A stretch of DNA of 64,000 nt from Anthoceros angustus. Lineage: Eukaryota > Streptophyta > Anthocerotopsida > Anthocerotales > Anthocerotaceae. The position numbers were made by a program, and so were the translations under genes. The notes beneath the pieces are model-generated. The model ran no database searches and had not been told where the DNA came from. It saw nothing but the letters and a program-made list of their open reading frames with translations. The stretch is from NCBI GenBank assembly GCA_010909165.1, contig MU008175.1, positions 496,001-560,000 of the forward strand, written 5' to 3'. Of this stretch, positions 25,169 to 36,482 are shown piece by piece; the first letter of the stretch is position 1; each line of letters begins with the position of its first letter.

Positions 25169-28100
25169 GTGACAAGAAGAAGCTGACTCTCGCCGGCTGA
25201 GCCACTGACCGTGTGAGGGTGGGAAGCAGGCTAGCATGAGAGAAAGCGGGTCTCCCCTCAAACCCTCCTCGGGAGTGCCGCGAAGGTAGGTGGGTCCGGT
25301 CCATATATCATATTATAACAAACTGTAGTAATATATCCTCTCCTGCTTAAGCATCATTGCCTTCAACTTGTTGGTGCTAGTGACATAGGTGTACAGAGGT
25401 GCAGCAGCCCTGCGGATGATGGCCCCGAGGCCCGGGCTCCGGCCTCTGCCACCCAGAATAAAATAACACATGGATCTGAATCCGCGAGCGGCCCAAAGTA
25501 CAAATCTCCTAATCCTTGCATATTAACCCAGGTATGATGGGAATGATGAATTGTGCTCCGCTTGTTTTTCCTGCTACTTGAAGGCAAAAGCAGTACATGA
25601 TTGGGCGGGGCGGCCGCATCTTTCCTTCTTTTTGCTCCTACATGCCGCGGCTGCTGCCTGCTGCCTGCTGCCTGCTGCCTGCTGCCTGCTGCAGCTGCTC
25701 CTCCTCCTCCTCCTCCTCCTGGGTCCCAGACACACCTCACGTTCACACGCGCCGCCACAAGATCGGGCCCGGATCATGGTTGCTGTCATGTCCTGCCCCT
25801 GCTCTCCTGTTGTGGAGTGCGCCTGAAGCTTTCTCGGGCCTGGGACGCGGGACCCGGCACCCGGCACCCGGGACCCGGGACCCAGCACCCAGCACCGAGG
25901 CCAGGGTACTCTTCACTGTCTTCTTCTTCTTCTGCTACATACATACAGTCCTTCCTTCCTTCCTTCCTTCCTTCCTTCCTTCTTTCCTTCCGCTGCTTTG
26001 TTTTGTGTGCCTGCCTCTGCCTCTGCCTCTGCCTCTGCCTGTGTGTGTGTGTGTGTACAGTACAGACAAAAGGGTGGAGGAACAGTGAGCAGCCCAAAGC
26101 TGCTGCCCGCTGTGCAGGGACCTGGAGTGGAATCTGGATGCCCTGGGCTCCCCAGATGCTGAACGGCGATGCTGGGCGATGGCATGCTGGCCTTCCCATT
26201 GTTTTATAGCTGCAAACATGCTTATCGGATGAGATGCCGGCGGTGCCCATGCAACAGATCCGTGGCCAGGCCACCTACCTTCATACATGGCTTGCAAGAC
26301 GCTCGTGCACTGAGCAACAGCATCCACCCGACATTCGCCGTTGCACGCCCCGGGCCCGGGCCCGGGCCCGGCAGCCCGGCCGCCCGGCCCAGGGCCCGGG
26401 CTCGTCTCCCGCACCCGGTCCCATGCGGAGGACTTCCCGGTCACCACCCCGGATGTGGCGTGTGGACAGATAAAGACACTCCCTCCCGTGGACGACTTTC
26501 CTTTCCACCGGCACGCGCTCATCATAGCCTCTCGGCGCGATGGTGACCTCATCCCACATGCTCATGCAACAGCCCGGGCAGCCCGGGCAGCGGGGCTGCC
26601 CGCCCTGCTGCCCGTGGGGGCCTCCTGCCCTAATCGCACCCGCATTAGCGCCTTCTCGGCCGGCCTCCCGTAGGCGCCGGACGGGATCCGGGACAACATC
26701 GATTTCCTGTAAGAAAGCGCCGGATTCGGGCCTTCCTTCGCCTTCGGACAGGGATATGTATAGGTATGCTTCTTGTGCAGGCAGAGCTCGCCGCGGCCGC
26801 GGAGGAATCCGATGACAAAGGAGCTCTTGTTGTGTTTATACATATGTACATAGATATATGCGATGGCGATGGCGATGGCGATGGCGATGGCGATGGCATG
26901 CTTACACAGCTGCAGCTTCTGCCAGGACCAGGAGTCCAGGACTGAGGGACTGAGGAGCAAGGAATGTTGATGAATAATAATATGAAATGTATCGGATGTC
27001 TGGCGTGGCTCGGTGGACGCGGGGCCACCATTTGAGGCGCTGTGGCGAGTAACAGAACCGGGTGATGTTGTGGCAGGCCCTGAAGTTATGAGGCAAGTAC
27101 ACGACACACTCTTACCTACGCAGTCTTGCCAGGCCGGGCCGCAGAGTCATCAGTCAGTGGATCATCAGCCAGCAAACGGGCATCCTGCTGCACCTGCTGC
27201 TGCTGCTGTTGTTGTAGCAGTCGATAAGCCGAAATTTGCTCAGATGCTTCCGCCTCCAGAGCAGCTTGCGGCTGGCTTATTGTGACACACCTATGTATGC
27301 TATATTAACAAGCTTGAATCCGGGAGTGTGATAAACGTGGCAGTGCTCCGTTCTAGACATCCATATGTACAAGCAAGATAAGACATGCATGCACCGACCT
27401 CGTCCTCTCTGCGCGTCTCGGTTCTTGGCCAGAGTGTCGGTGCGTCTTGCTCCTTCTCCCCTCGACTTCCGACCTGCGGATGCTACTGCCGCTGCTGCTC
27501 CTGCTTCTGCTTTTCCTGCGCTGCGATGCTTGTCATTCTTCTGCCGCGGTGCTGACCTAAGTAAAGAGGAGTCAAGTCTTGTCTTGCAGCAGGCACGCGG
27601 GCGACTGTAGGGCTTTCGGGAAGGGATGATGTCAAATCCTGGCAGTCTGCTTAGGATCTGGCAGGAGGAGCCAAGTACCGCGCAGCTCGGCCATAGAAGA
27701 GCATAAAAAAGGAGTTGCGGGAGGCATCGGGCAGGGCCATCGAGTGGTTAGTGCGGCCCTGCGATCGAGCATTGAAGCCAGCGCCGGTACCAGCACGGCC
27801 CTGAGGCTGGAGCAGGAGCAGGAGCAGAGTATGTACATATGTACATGCAGCGCGGCATCAACCTCACCTCGAGCCGTGGTCGGGTGAACATGACGCATGG
27901 CAGGAACGGGACGGGACGGGACGGGACGGGGCGGGAGCAAGTGCAACCCTAGAGGGCCATAGCCCATAGCCAGCCAGCTCCAAGGTGAAGCTCCGTGCAG
28001 TTTTTCCTTCTCCTCTTTCCTTTTCTTCACCAGGAAAGCAAATTCAATGCAATGCAGTTTGAACAACGGAGGCGTTGTTGCCCGTACTTTTACGCAGGGC

Positions 28101-28624
28101 CAGGGCCAGGGCCAGGGCCAGGGGAGCAGCGTCTGGAAGGGCAGTGGCAGGCTTATTACTAGCGGCAATCAAACCTGGATTACCGGCCCTGTTCCCGATG
28201 CCGGAGCCGGGCGCCATCATTGTGTCCGATAAGTATCTACTGGCCCACCCAAGGCAGGGTCATGACTGAGGGGCTGGGCCACCACGATCCAGCGATTCCG
28301 TAGCGGTAGCCGCAGCCCGGCCCGCAGCAGGCAGCAGGCAGCTGCAGATGCAGGCTGCACAGGCACCACCCGGTCCCCACCCGAGGTCAGTACATAGATA
28401 TTGCTACCCCGGCTTCCCAGCCAATAAGGGCGGCCCGCCAGGTATCATGAGGCCACGGCCCACGCCACGAACCACTCACGCCCAGGCCCCACGGCCCCAC
28501 GGCCCATCCCCTCTTTCCTCTTTAAATATCTTCCACCTATACATTTCATGCCCTCCCTCTGTGTCCAGGCTTATCTTATCGCGGCCCGGGCATCCACGGA
28601 CCCTCTTATTCAAGAATCTAGTGC

Positions 28625-29760
28625 ACACAACACAAGCTTGCTTGTATAACAAACCCCTTTTATTAACGCCATCCTGTGAGCAATCGTATCCATGTCCCAT
28701 TAATACGCTGCCGCTGGCATACTCCATGCTGCCACCGTAGAATAATATATCTCAGATTTTGCATCTGCATATTTTGTCCTTGTATGAGTTATCTTTTCTC
28801 CCCAATTGCTCCCTTTCTTGTTTGTGAACTTTTCCCTCCAATATTGAAGAATCATGAGGTGAGTTATGAATTGAAGTTATTTTTCTACCTCACAGCTTTA
28901 CTTTTTCCTTTTCATAAAGTTTGCCCTTTTATACTACCATAAGGATCTTCTTGCGTCACGGCATGTGCACCCTATGTCTACCCTAAAAAGTTGTTTTGAT
29001 ACTTTGATTTATTTGTATATGTTGGCATAATTTCATCTCCCTTAGAAGACCATAGACTATGGAGGTCAAAGCTACGCTTTATATTGCAAGAACCTAATAT
29101 TTGTCAGAAATATATATCACACCTCTCTCTCGATTATGAAAAATATTTTATGGTTTCTTAAAGAGGCATCCTTTGTGTATCTTTATCTCCTTTCAATCCT
29201 ACAAGACGGTCATCCTTCCTTAGTGGACTATGATAAATTTTCTCTTTCTTCTTGGCCATCCTCTTTATGCTCCATAAATCAATTTTTTAAGTCTAGCTAG
29301 TTTATGAAATCAAGAACATGGAACATTGAGAGCTTTCACTGCTGGAACCCCTGGAGTTCACTTTTGGAATTCAATATCAGCTGTGGACACACCCTCTTAT
29401 CAGCTATGGATACACCCTCTACACGAAAGCAAGCTATGCATAAACCTTCATATTTTGAGGTCATGGATGATCCAAGTGTGGTATTCATATTTTTTTCAGT
29501 GATATTTATAATACCATAGATATATATGTAAGACATGGTAATAAAAAAGTACCATCTCTCTAATAAGCGAGGACCTAGCAAATAAGATGATTGGACCAGT
29601 TTCATTGAGTATGTTGCGTTATATTTCATGATGCTATTGCTTTCATAATATTCACAACCTGCAGAAATATGAGTTGGATTAAAGCTAGGTATTATGCAAA
29701 GAAATAAGAGAAGAAGGGGAGTGGGTGATGATAATTCAAGGGGCAGTAATTAGAAGGGGT
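28625..29760. other. AT-rich island inside the GC-rich repeat tract
   Basis: About 1.1 kb of markedly AT-rich sequence with sharp edges between GC-rich surroundings. The composition break suggests an inserted segment, such as a degraded transposon or LTR. No terminal repeats, target duplication or coding motif could be recognised. Confidence 0.4.
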
Positions 29761-29836
29761 TGCGCAAGTGCCATAAGTCGATTGAGTGAGAGGTACGACG
29801 GGGAAATGAAAATGAAAGGTGAGACGGGATATGTAA

Positions 29837-29867
<31 letters not shown>

Positions 29868-30752
29868 TTGGGCGTGATAAGTTTCATGATATCCGTGGTA
29901 AGTGGCGGAAGATTGGAGGACAAGGATTCGGAGTGGGACACGGAATAACGGAACAGGGACACGGTTAACGGAATGAGGGGACTTTTTACATGAAAGGTGA
30001 CGGCAGCACGGGAGGCGGCGGTGGCCGCCTGGGGTCTGGGCCTGGAGCCTGGAGCCTGGAGCCTGGAGCCTGGACCTGGCTGCTGTTCCGTTATCGTCGA
30101 AGGTGTGAGGGCCAGCGCCAGCCATGGCCGAGCCTGTTGTGCTCTGTGAGGCCTGATGAGGCGGAGGGAAAAAGAGGTGGGCAGTGGGCAGTGGGCAGTG
30201 GGCATACAAGTCAATGAGGGGCAGGACACTGACATCCTTTTCTCTCCTTCGATTCCGCATTCGGTTACAAGAAAGGGGAAGGGGGAAGGCGGGCGCGGTA
30301 TGTGGTGTGTGTGGTGTGTGCGCCCTTGGCAGCCTCCTTGCAGGCTTACGCTTACTGTACGCAGCATTGTTGGCCCTTCCACATATGAATGTTTATAGGT
30401 GAAAGTGTTAATCGTAGTAGCTGGGGGCGCAGCCGCGCAGGGCCGGGCGTTGATGGGAGCAGCGTGGAGTTGGTGCGGTACAAGCCCAAGGTGGGCCAAA
30501 TCTTCTGTGGGGATCTTTCTCCAGGCGCAAACCCCAGGCGGCAGCGCGCTGGCAATTGGCGGGCAGCTAGGGGCAGGGGCAGGGGCAGGGGCCCCAGGGC
30601 AGGGGCAGCCTGGGCAGGGGCAGGGCAGGGCAGCCTGGGCAGGGGCAGGGCAGGGGCAGGGGCAGGCAGGGCAGCCTCGGGGCAGGGCAGCGGCAGGGCA
30701 GCCTCGGGCAGCTGCCCTGACCCTCCTCTTCATTGACTCGGTATAAAGGCGT

Positions 30753-31072
30753 TCCTTCCACCCTTCCACCCTTCCATGGACCCTTCCACCCTTCCACCCT
30801 GCCGCCCTTCCACCCTTCCACCCTTCCACCCTTCCACCCTTCCACCCTTCCACCCTTCCACCCTTCCACCCTTCCACCCTTCCACCCTTCCACCCTTCCA
30901 CCCTTCCACCCTTCCACCCTTCCACCCTTCCACCCTTCCACCCTTCCACCCTTCCACCCTTCCACCCTGCCACCCTTCCACCCTGCCACCCTTCCACCCT
31001 TCCACCCTGCCACCCTTCCACCCTGCCACCCTGCCATCCTTCCACCCTCCCGCCGTCCCACCCTTCCATGGA
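30753..31072. repeat. CCCTTCCA 8-bp array
   Basis: Roughly forty near-perfect CCCTTCCA units. CCCTGCCA variants cluster towards the right end, and CCATGGACCC occurs at both borders. Because 8 is not a multiple of 3, every frame reads through all three phases of the repeat, giving long false ORFs (WKGGRVEG on minus, PFHPSTLP on plus). Confidence 0.95.
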
Positions 31073-31517
31073 CCCTTGGACAAAGTGTAATGTGAGGCCG
31101 CAAGCCGCGAGCAGCCCCTTGCTGCGGAGTGCTGTGCAGTGTGCAGTGTGCAGGGGTGGTGGTCCCGACTGCTTCTGCATAGGCCCTGTCTGGTCACATC
31201 GCTATCGTTATCGCGCTCCCTCCTTTCTCTCCTATGCTACCACAACACATACTACCAATGCACACCAGTAACACATCATCATCGTCCCCATCGTCATGGG
31301 TGATGCGTGGCATGCCGTCACTGCATGGCGACAGGGCAAGCCATGGACAATGTGGGACGACCGGACTGGAGGAGGGAAGAGGGAGATTTATTAACGTGCA
31401 TGGCACCCGTGGATGGAGGCCAGGCGTGAATTAAGGGCGGGGTAGAGGGAGCTTGAACTGAACCCAAAATACCCTCCACCTAGACCATCTGCCTATGGCA
31501 CCTGTGAGTTTGTACCC

Positions 31518-31610
31518 GGGGTTGGGGTTGGGGTTGGGGTTGGGGTTGGGGTTGGGGTTGGGGTTGGGGTTGGGGTTAGTTGGGGTTGGGGTTGGGGTTG
31601 GGGTTGGGGT
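31518..31610 (+). repeat. GGGGTT hexamer array
   Basis: About fifteen copies of GGGGTT with one imperfection (GGGTTAGTT) at about 31575. Runs of four G every six bases are a strong G-quadruplex-forming pattern on the plus strand. Confidence 0.95.
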
Positions 31611-32055
31611 AATCATCCCGGCATCAGGGCATCGCCCATCGATTTACAACGTTATGAATGGCGTTCAAGATTCATCATCCGCATTATCACATTTAATGGG
31701 AGCAAGGGAAGGGAGGGGAAGGGAAGGGAAGGGAAGGGAAGCGAAGCGGAGGGGAGAGCAGGCAGCAGCCCGGGACCACAGGCCTAGCGGGCCCCGGGAC
31801 TCCCCGGCCCCCATGCACATGCACATGCACATCCATGTCCATGTCCATGAGCCATCCATCCATACATACATACATGCATCCATGCCAGCGAATAGTGCAT
31901 GCCTGCAGACACAGTGTGCGCGCGCCCGCGCCTGCCCCGTCTCTCTCCCTTCGCTTCCCTTTCCCTTTCCCTTGCTCCCTTTCCCTTTGCTTTGCCTTTG
32001 CCTTCCTTCCCTCCTTCCCTCCTTCCCTTCACTTCTCTTCCCTTCCCTTCCTTTG

Positions 32056-32140
32056 CCTTGCCTTGCCTTGCGTTGCCTTGCCTTGCCTTGCCTTGCCTTG
32101 CCTTGCCTTGCCTTGCCTTGCCTTGCCTTGCCTTGCCTCG
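32056..32140. repeat. CCTTG pentamer array
   Basis: About sixteen CCTTG units with one GTTG variant, set in a longer pyrimidine-rich stretch (31940-32060). Open frames with ALPCL or RQGKA repeats are artefacts of this array. Confidence 0.95.
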
Positions 32141-33950
32141 CCTGCATCCTTGCTCGTCCTGTGAGCTCGTGCCTCTCGCCTGTCTCTCGCGCCGGCTCCA
32201 TCTCCGCCTCCCTTCACGCTCCGTCTCTACCGTCCACCATCTGTCTGGGTGTGCCCCCTGCCGTGCGGGGGCCCGCGCTGCAGGACCCAGCAGCACCCTC
32301 GCGCAGAGAGCGCAGACAGCCCTGCCTGCCCCTCACGCCTCTGCTCCCTGCTGTCCATCGCCCACCGCCCACAAGACTCTTCCCTCCCTTCCGGCTTCCC
32401 TAGCCCCTAGCTCGGCGCGGCCGGATGCCCTGACCGCCCTCGCATCCGGCTCCCCGCCCGGGCTTGCACGGATTTCCGGATGCCCGCCCCGCCCGGCGAC
32501 TCAGGGCAAGGGCAAGGGCGAGGTCGAGGCCGAGGCCGAGGGCTCTGCCGCATTCCTGCTCTCTTGAATGCGCTGCAATTGCAGCATCCGCACGCAGCTT
32601 AGCCGGGATCGCAGGAGCTAGCGGGGCAGGCAGCCGCCATGCCCACGCTTGGATGCAGCTAGCAGGAGAGGCGGGAGCGGGAGGAGCAAGGCACGGCAAG
32701 GCGGAGGCGGAGGCGGACCCGCCTCTGCTCCCTCGCCGCACATGCCTCATTGCGGAGCCTGGGCCACGGGAATTGAGCGCGCCTGCACCACGCCTGCTTC
32801 ATGCAAGACTACTCCGGGGCTCGGCTAGGCTGCAGCGCCCACCTCCGCGGCAGGCAGGCACACAGCCAGAAGCAGAAGAGGCAGAAGCAGAACAGAAGCA
32901 GAACAGAAGCAGAGGGCACAAGGCAGCAGGCATTGCCGGGCTCAAAGATAGCAATCGGATTTTCAAGACCTGGCCCTGCTAGCAGCAGCCTCCGCTGCGC
33001 CGGCCGCCGGGCTGAGAGGCTCTGAGAGACTAGAGTGTCTCCCGTGTGCAAGAAGCTCTGTGAATTGCGCAGCCGCGGTCCGGGACTAAAAGAAGCTTAG
33101 GCCACTTTCAGGACCTTTTGTTCACACTCTGTGGCCGCGCTGTCGGCTCCATTTTCTTTCTCACTCCAGCCTTTCCTTCAGTTGCTGCTGCTGCTGGCCC
33201 CATCCGATTCTGCAGACCGCCAGTCTGCGAATGCCCGCACCTGGGTGCGCCTCCCTCTCTTCCTCCCTTCTCTTCCTGCCTCTACCACTCCCACCACACT
33301 TGCTTCTTGCGGGCTCCCGCTCTGCCTTCGACTTCATGCTGCTCCTTCTTTCACGCCCATTCCTAAAGACTGCTTCCCTCCCTGCCTCGCCACTGCTCGC
33401 CTAGTCTCGCAACCTTCAAAATTTGGGCAGCAAATCTCTTACTTCTTTGCGTGCTACTTCGCCGCCGTCCCGACTCTCCCACCACTCTCTGCGCTTCTTT
33501 ATCCACCTTCTTCCTCCCGTCTTCTTTCCATTCCTACGTTTCCACTTGTAGGAAGCGCACACCCACTTCCTCTGCCTTTTCTCATGTGCGCACTTAGTAA
33601 CCCTGGCATGTAGATATTGCATCGGTGTAGCAGGATTCGGGGGCCTCCGGATCTGCACCACCGGCTCCGCCTCCGACTCCGACTCCGACGCTCATCCACA
33701 TCTTGCTGCTGCAATCAATTGGCCTCCACAGCAGCAGCAGCAGCAGGAGCAAGAGCAAGAGCAGCAGCTACAAGAGCAGCAGCAGCAACAGCAGCAGCGA
33801 CCCACCACCAGCTGCCTGCTGGCTCATCATCCGCTTCTGCCACCGCTACCGGATTCCACTGGACATCCCACATCCGTAAGAATTGAGCGGTGCACGTGGG
33901 GCCAGGGAGCCCCAGCCAAGTTCGTGCTTGCCTTCCACCAATTTTCGTCC

Positions 33951-36482
33951 ATGGACACACTGGAGTTGGCACCCGAGTTCCAGGATGAGGTACTGGGGAC
34001 GCTGAAGAAGGGGCCCTGGACCTCGGCGGAGGATGCTATCCTCATTGCCTATGTCACCAAGCACGGAGAGGGCAACTGGAACTCAGTGCAGAAGCATTCA
34101 GGCCTCTTCCGCTGTGGCAAGAGTTGCAGGCTTCGTTGGGCCAACCATCTGCGACCCAATTTGAAAAAGGGAGCCTTCACCACGGAGGAGGAGCGCATGA
34201 TCATCGAGCTCCATGCCAAGCTCGGCAACAAGTGGGCTCGGATGGCTGCTCAGGTACCCACCCACCTCTGTCCCTTGCTCTTCCATCATCCGATGCTTCC
34301 TCACATAGGCTACCACTATGCAATGCTTCCAGCTTCCTCCTTCCCATCGATCGATCCGTTCCACTTTTGGCTTGTACATTCAAGCAACACGCAGCTCTAC
34401 TTAATGCAACGACTAACACCAGCATCGTGTTTGCTTTTGTGTGTTTTGTGTGTGCGCGCCACACCAGCTCCCCGGACGCACAGACAACGAGATCAAGAAT
34501 TATTGGAACACCCGAATCAAGCGTCTCATGCGAGCAGGCCTGCCAGTCTATCCTTCCGACATGCCGTCACCGTCCTCTAGAGTGCAAATCCTGGGAGGAG
34601 GAGGAGGGAACAGCAGCCATTTCAACATTTTTGATGTTGCTTCTCATGCAGCTGGCTCGGACGGGTGCATGAGCATGAGCTCCGGGGGTGCTGCCGACTC
34701 CGACTGTGTACCTGCAGATCTTGTGCCCAGTTCCACAGGAAGCGGGAACGTTAACGGGCTGCCTCCTCATCCTTCAGCTCTGCCGCAGGACTACCATGGA
34801 TCTGTGCAGACCCACAACCAGCTCAACCTGGCAGCAGCTCTCCACGCCGGGACCGCATGCCACAGCCATGTCATGAGGAGCAGCTGTTCTTCCACGGGGA
34901 TCACAGGGCCCGCTGCGCCTGGAGACATGCACCATCCCAGCCTCAGCTCCGTGGTGACCCAGGCTGTCAACTCTCCGGCTCTCAGGGCGGCAATGCAGGC
35001 TGACAGCCCCATGCGCCGCATGAAGAGAGCTCGGGATGCAGCGGCTATGGCGGCAGTGGCAGCCAGCGTGGTGCCCAACGGAGGTGCGGGAGGGCCGGGC
35101 TCGGCTGGGGCGGCCTCCACCATCCTCTCCTTCCCACAGCTGTCAGACGAGAGCAGCAAGACTGTGCCGCCGTATCTGAAAGCTCGTCGAACATGTGGTC
35201 GCAACTCCATGAGGATGGCCTCCTTCGCCGGCTTCACCTATGACCCAGATCCTCACGACACCACGGTGGCGGGCAGCCACCTCCAAGATGCCATGGCAAG
35301 CATGGCTGCTGCATCAGCCCAGCGATTTCATCTGGCTGGTGGAGGAGGCAGTAGCCATGGCCACCACCACTTCTCTGCTTCCAGGCCCATCTCGGGCCTG
35401 CTGAAGATGGAGCTCCCCTCAAGCCAATCTGCGGAGTCTGCAGACAGTGCAGGCACGCCCCATGCTAGTTCTGCCCTGACCAGCCCCTTCACTGCTACGT
35501 CCTTCTCTCTGTCCAACCATTTGCTGTCATCAGAGGCTGACAGCTTCGGTTCTAACAGCAACAGCTTCGCCTCCAACAACAACAGCAGCCTCTTGGAGGC
35601 GTTGCTCCAGGAGGCGCAGTCCATGGACGGGTTTGGGCTCAGTGATCAGGCGCGCATGGACCTTGCTGATCAACTGCTAGTGCTGAGCTCGTCGAGCAAC
35701 AACCCAGGTGTCGAAGTTGGAGCCAATGCCATGATGATGAGTCCACACAAGAGTCGCTGGCAAGAAGACAGCGATCCCACAACTCCTCTGGGCGGGCGGG
35801 CCTTCTCAGTTTTCAGTGAGGAGACTTCACCCAACTGTGGTGCAGGCACCTGGGAGGAGTCATCCACACTCCAGTCACCTCTAGTCGGTAAAGCACCCTG
35901 CTAGCAGCTCCACGATCATTCCTTCTGCTATTCTTCCCCTTTTTTCTTCCTTATAGTATTTGTTACTTACGACTAACTTGACTAATACGTCCAGCGCATG
36001 CATCAAGTCCTAAAACACAATCTGTGGCGCTTGTTTCAGGAATCAAGACGGAAGATAATGGAGAGGCGACGCCCTGTGGAGTATACGTCACAGACGAAGA
36101 GATGTCGACTCTGCTGGACTTCGCCAGGGAGGCAGCTCCTGTGACAGAGTGGTATACCCCGACGTCTGAAGCATATTCCATGGGCAGCAACCTGGTGGCC
36201 CAAGCTCAGGCTTGTGCTGCATCCCTCAATGATGCTTTGGGTGCAGCTTTCAGCCAGGATGTGGGCAGCGCCGGGCTGGAACACATGGCTCCCTCCACAG
36301 TTGCCAATCATGTGTGGGAGCTTGGTTCCTGCCCTTGGAACAATTTATCGGGTGCCTGCCAGCTTGGGGACTTGATACAGGACTGCAGGCCCACCCACCA
36401 CTCTATGCTTGCTGCTGACCAGTTGCATAATGACCCATGTGCTATATATAATCATGCAAATCTAGATTATTGTCGCCAGTGA
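33951..36482 (+). CDS. GAMYB-like R2R3-MYB transcription factor, 3 coding exons
   Basis: R2R3-MYB of the GAMYB group, nuclear regulators of gibberellin responses and sporangium/anther development in land plants. Exons 33951-34253, 34468-35887 and 36040-36482 join in phase to 721 aa. Residues 19 to about 122 hold the two MYB repeats with the GAMYB signature: KKGPWTSAEDAIL, GEGNWNSVQKHSGL, RCGKSCRLRWANHLRPNLKKGAFT, GNKWARMAAQ and LPGRTDNEIKNYWNTRIKR. The first intron falls in R3, as usual in the family. The long C-terminal part is Ser/Asn/Gly-rich; the last exon has an acidic stretch (DEEMSTLLDFAREA). The ATG at 33951 fits the start of conservation; the frame is open back to a GTG at 33924 but no earlier ATG is seen. 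The 5' leader probably includes a CAG/CAA-rich tract at 33729-33806. Confidence 0.95.
35408..35428 (+). promoter_or_regulatory. Candidate miR159/miR319 target site in the GAMYB-like mRNA
   Basis: The 21 bases here encode MELPSSQ and match the miR159 site of Arabidopsis MYB33 at 18 of 21 positions as I recall that site; the TGGAGCTCCC block is identical. GAMYB genes are known miR159/miR319 targets, and the site lies in the usual place, the coding region downstream of the MYB domain. Mismatches fall at the centre and in the part that pairs with the miRNA 5' half, so cleavage efficiency is uncertain. Confidence 0.6.

Larger units (their letters stand above)
25200..33100. repeat. Gene-free tract crowded with short tandem repeats (5-8 bp units)
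   Basis: No gene is supported in almost 8 kb. Seen in order: CTGCCTG (25651-25695) then CTC; GGGACCC/GGCACCC (25845-25900); CCTT (25951-25990); TGCCTC (26011-26040) then GT; CCGGGC (26350-26400); GATGGC (26861-26898); GGGAC (27907-27932); GGGCCA (28096-28121); GGGCGGT (29839-29868); GGAGCCT (30041-30073); GGGCAGT (30177-30205); GGGGCA (30573-30720); CCCTTCCA (30753-31072); GGGGTT (31518-31610); GGGAA (31703-31741); CCTTG (32056-32140). Many different units, each locally pure, suggest a tract prone to replication slippage. Long apparent ORFs here follow repeat units in several frames and are not genes. Confidence 0.85.

Noticed and set aside
29750-31180. 476-aa open frame on the minus strand with WKGGRVEG repeats
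   Set aside because: The repeat part is the CCCTTCCA array read in three phases and the rest lacks any domain or codon character; overlapping frames on both strands are equally open.
31518-31610. True telomere end
   Set aside because: Unique sequence and genes continue on both sides and the unit does not match the CCCTAAA-type tract elsewhere in the window.
31495-32403. 302-aa plus-strand frame and matching minus-strand KARQG frames
   Set aside because: They run through the GGGGTT and CCTTG arrays and pyrimidine tracts; the peptides are translations of short repeats.
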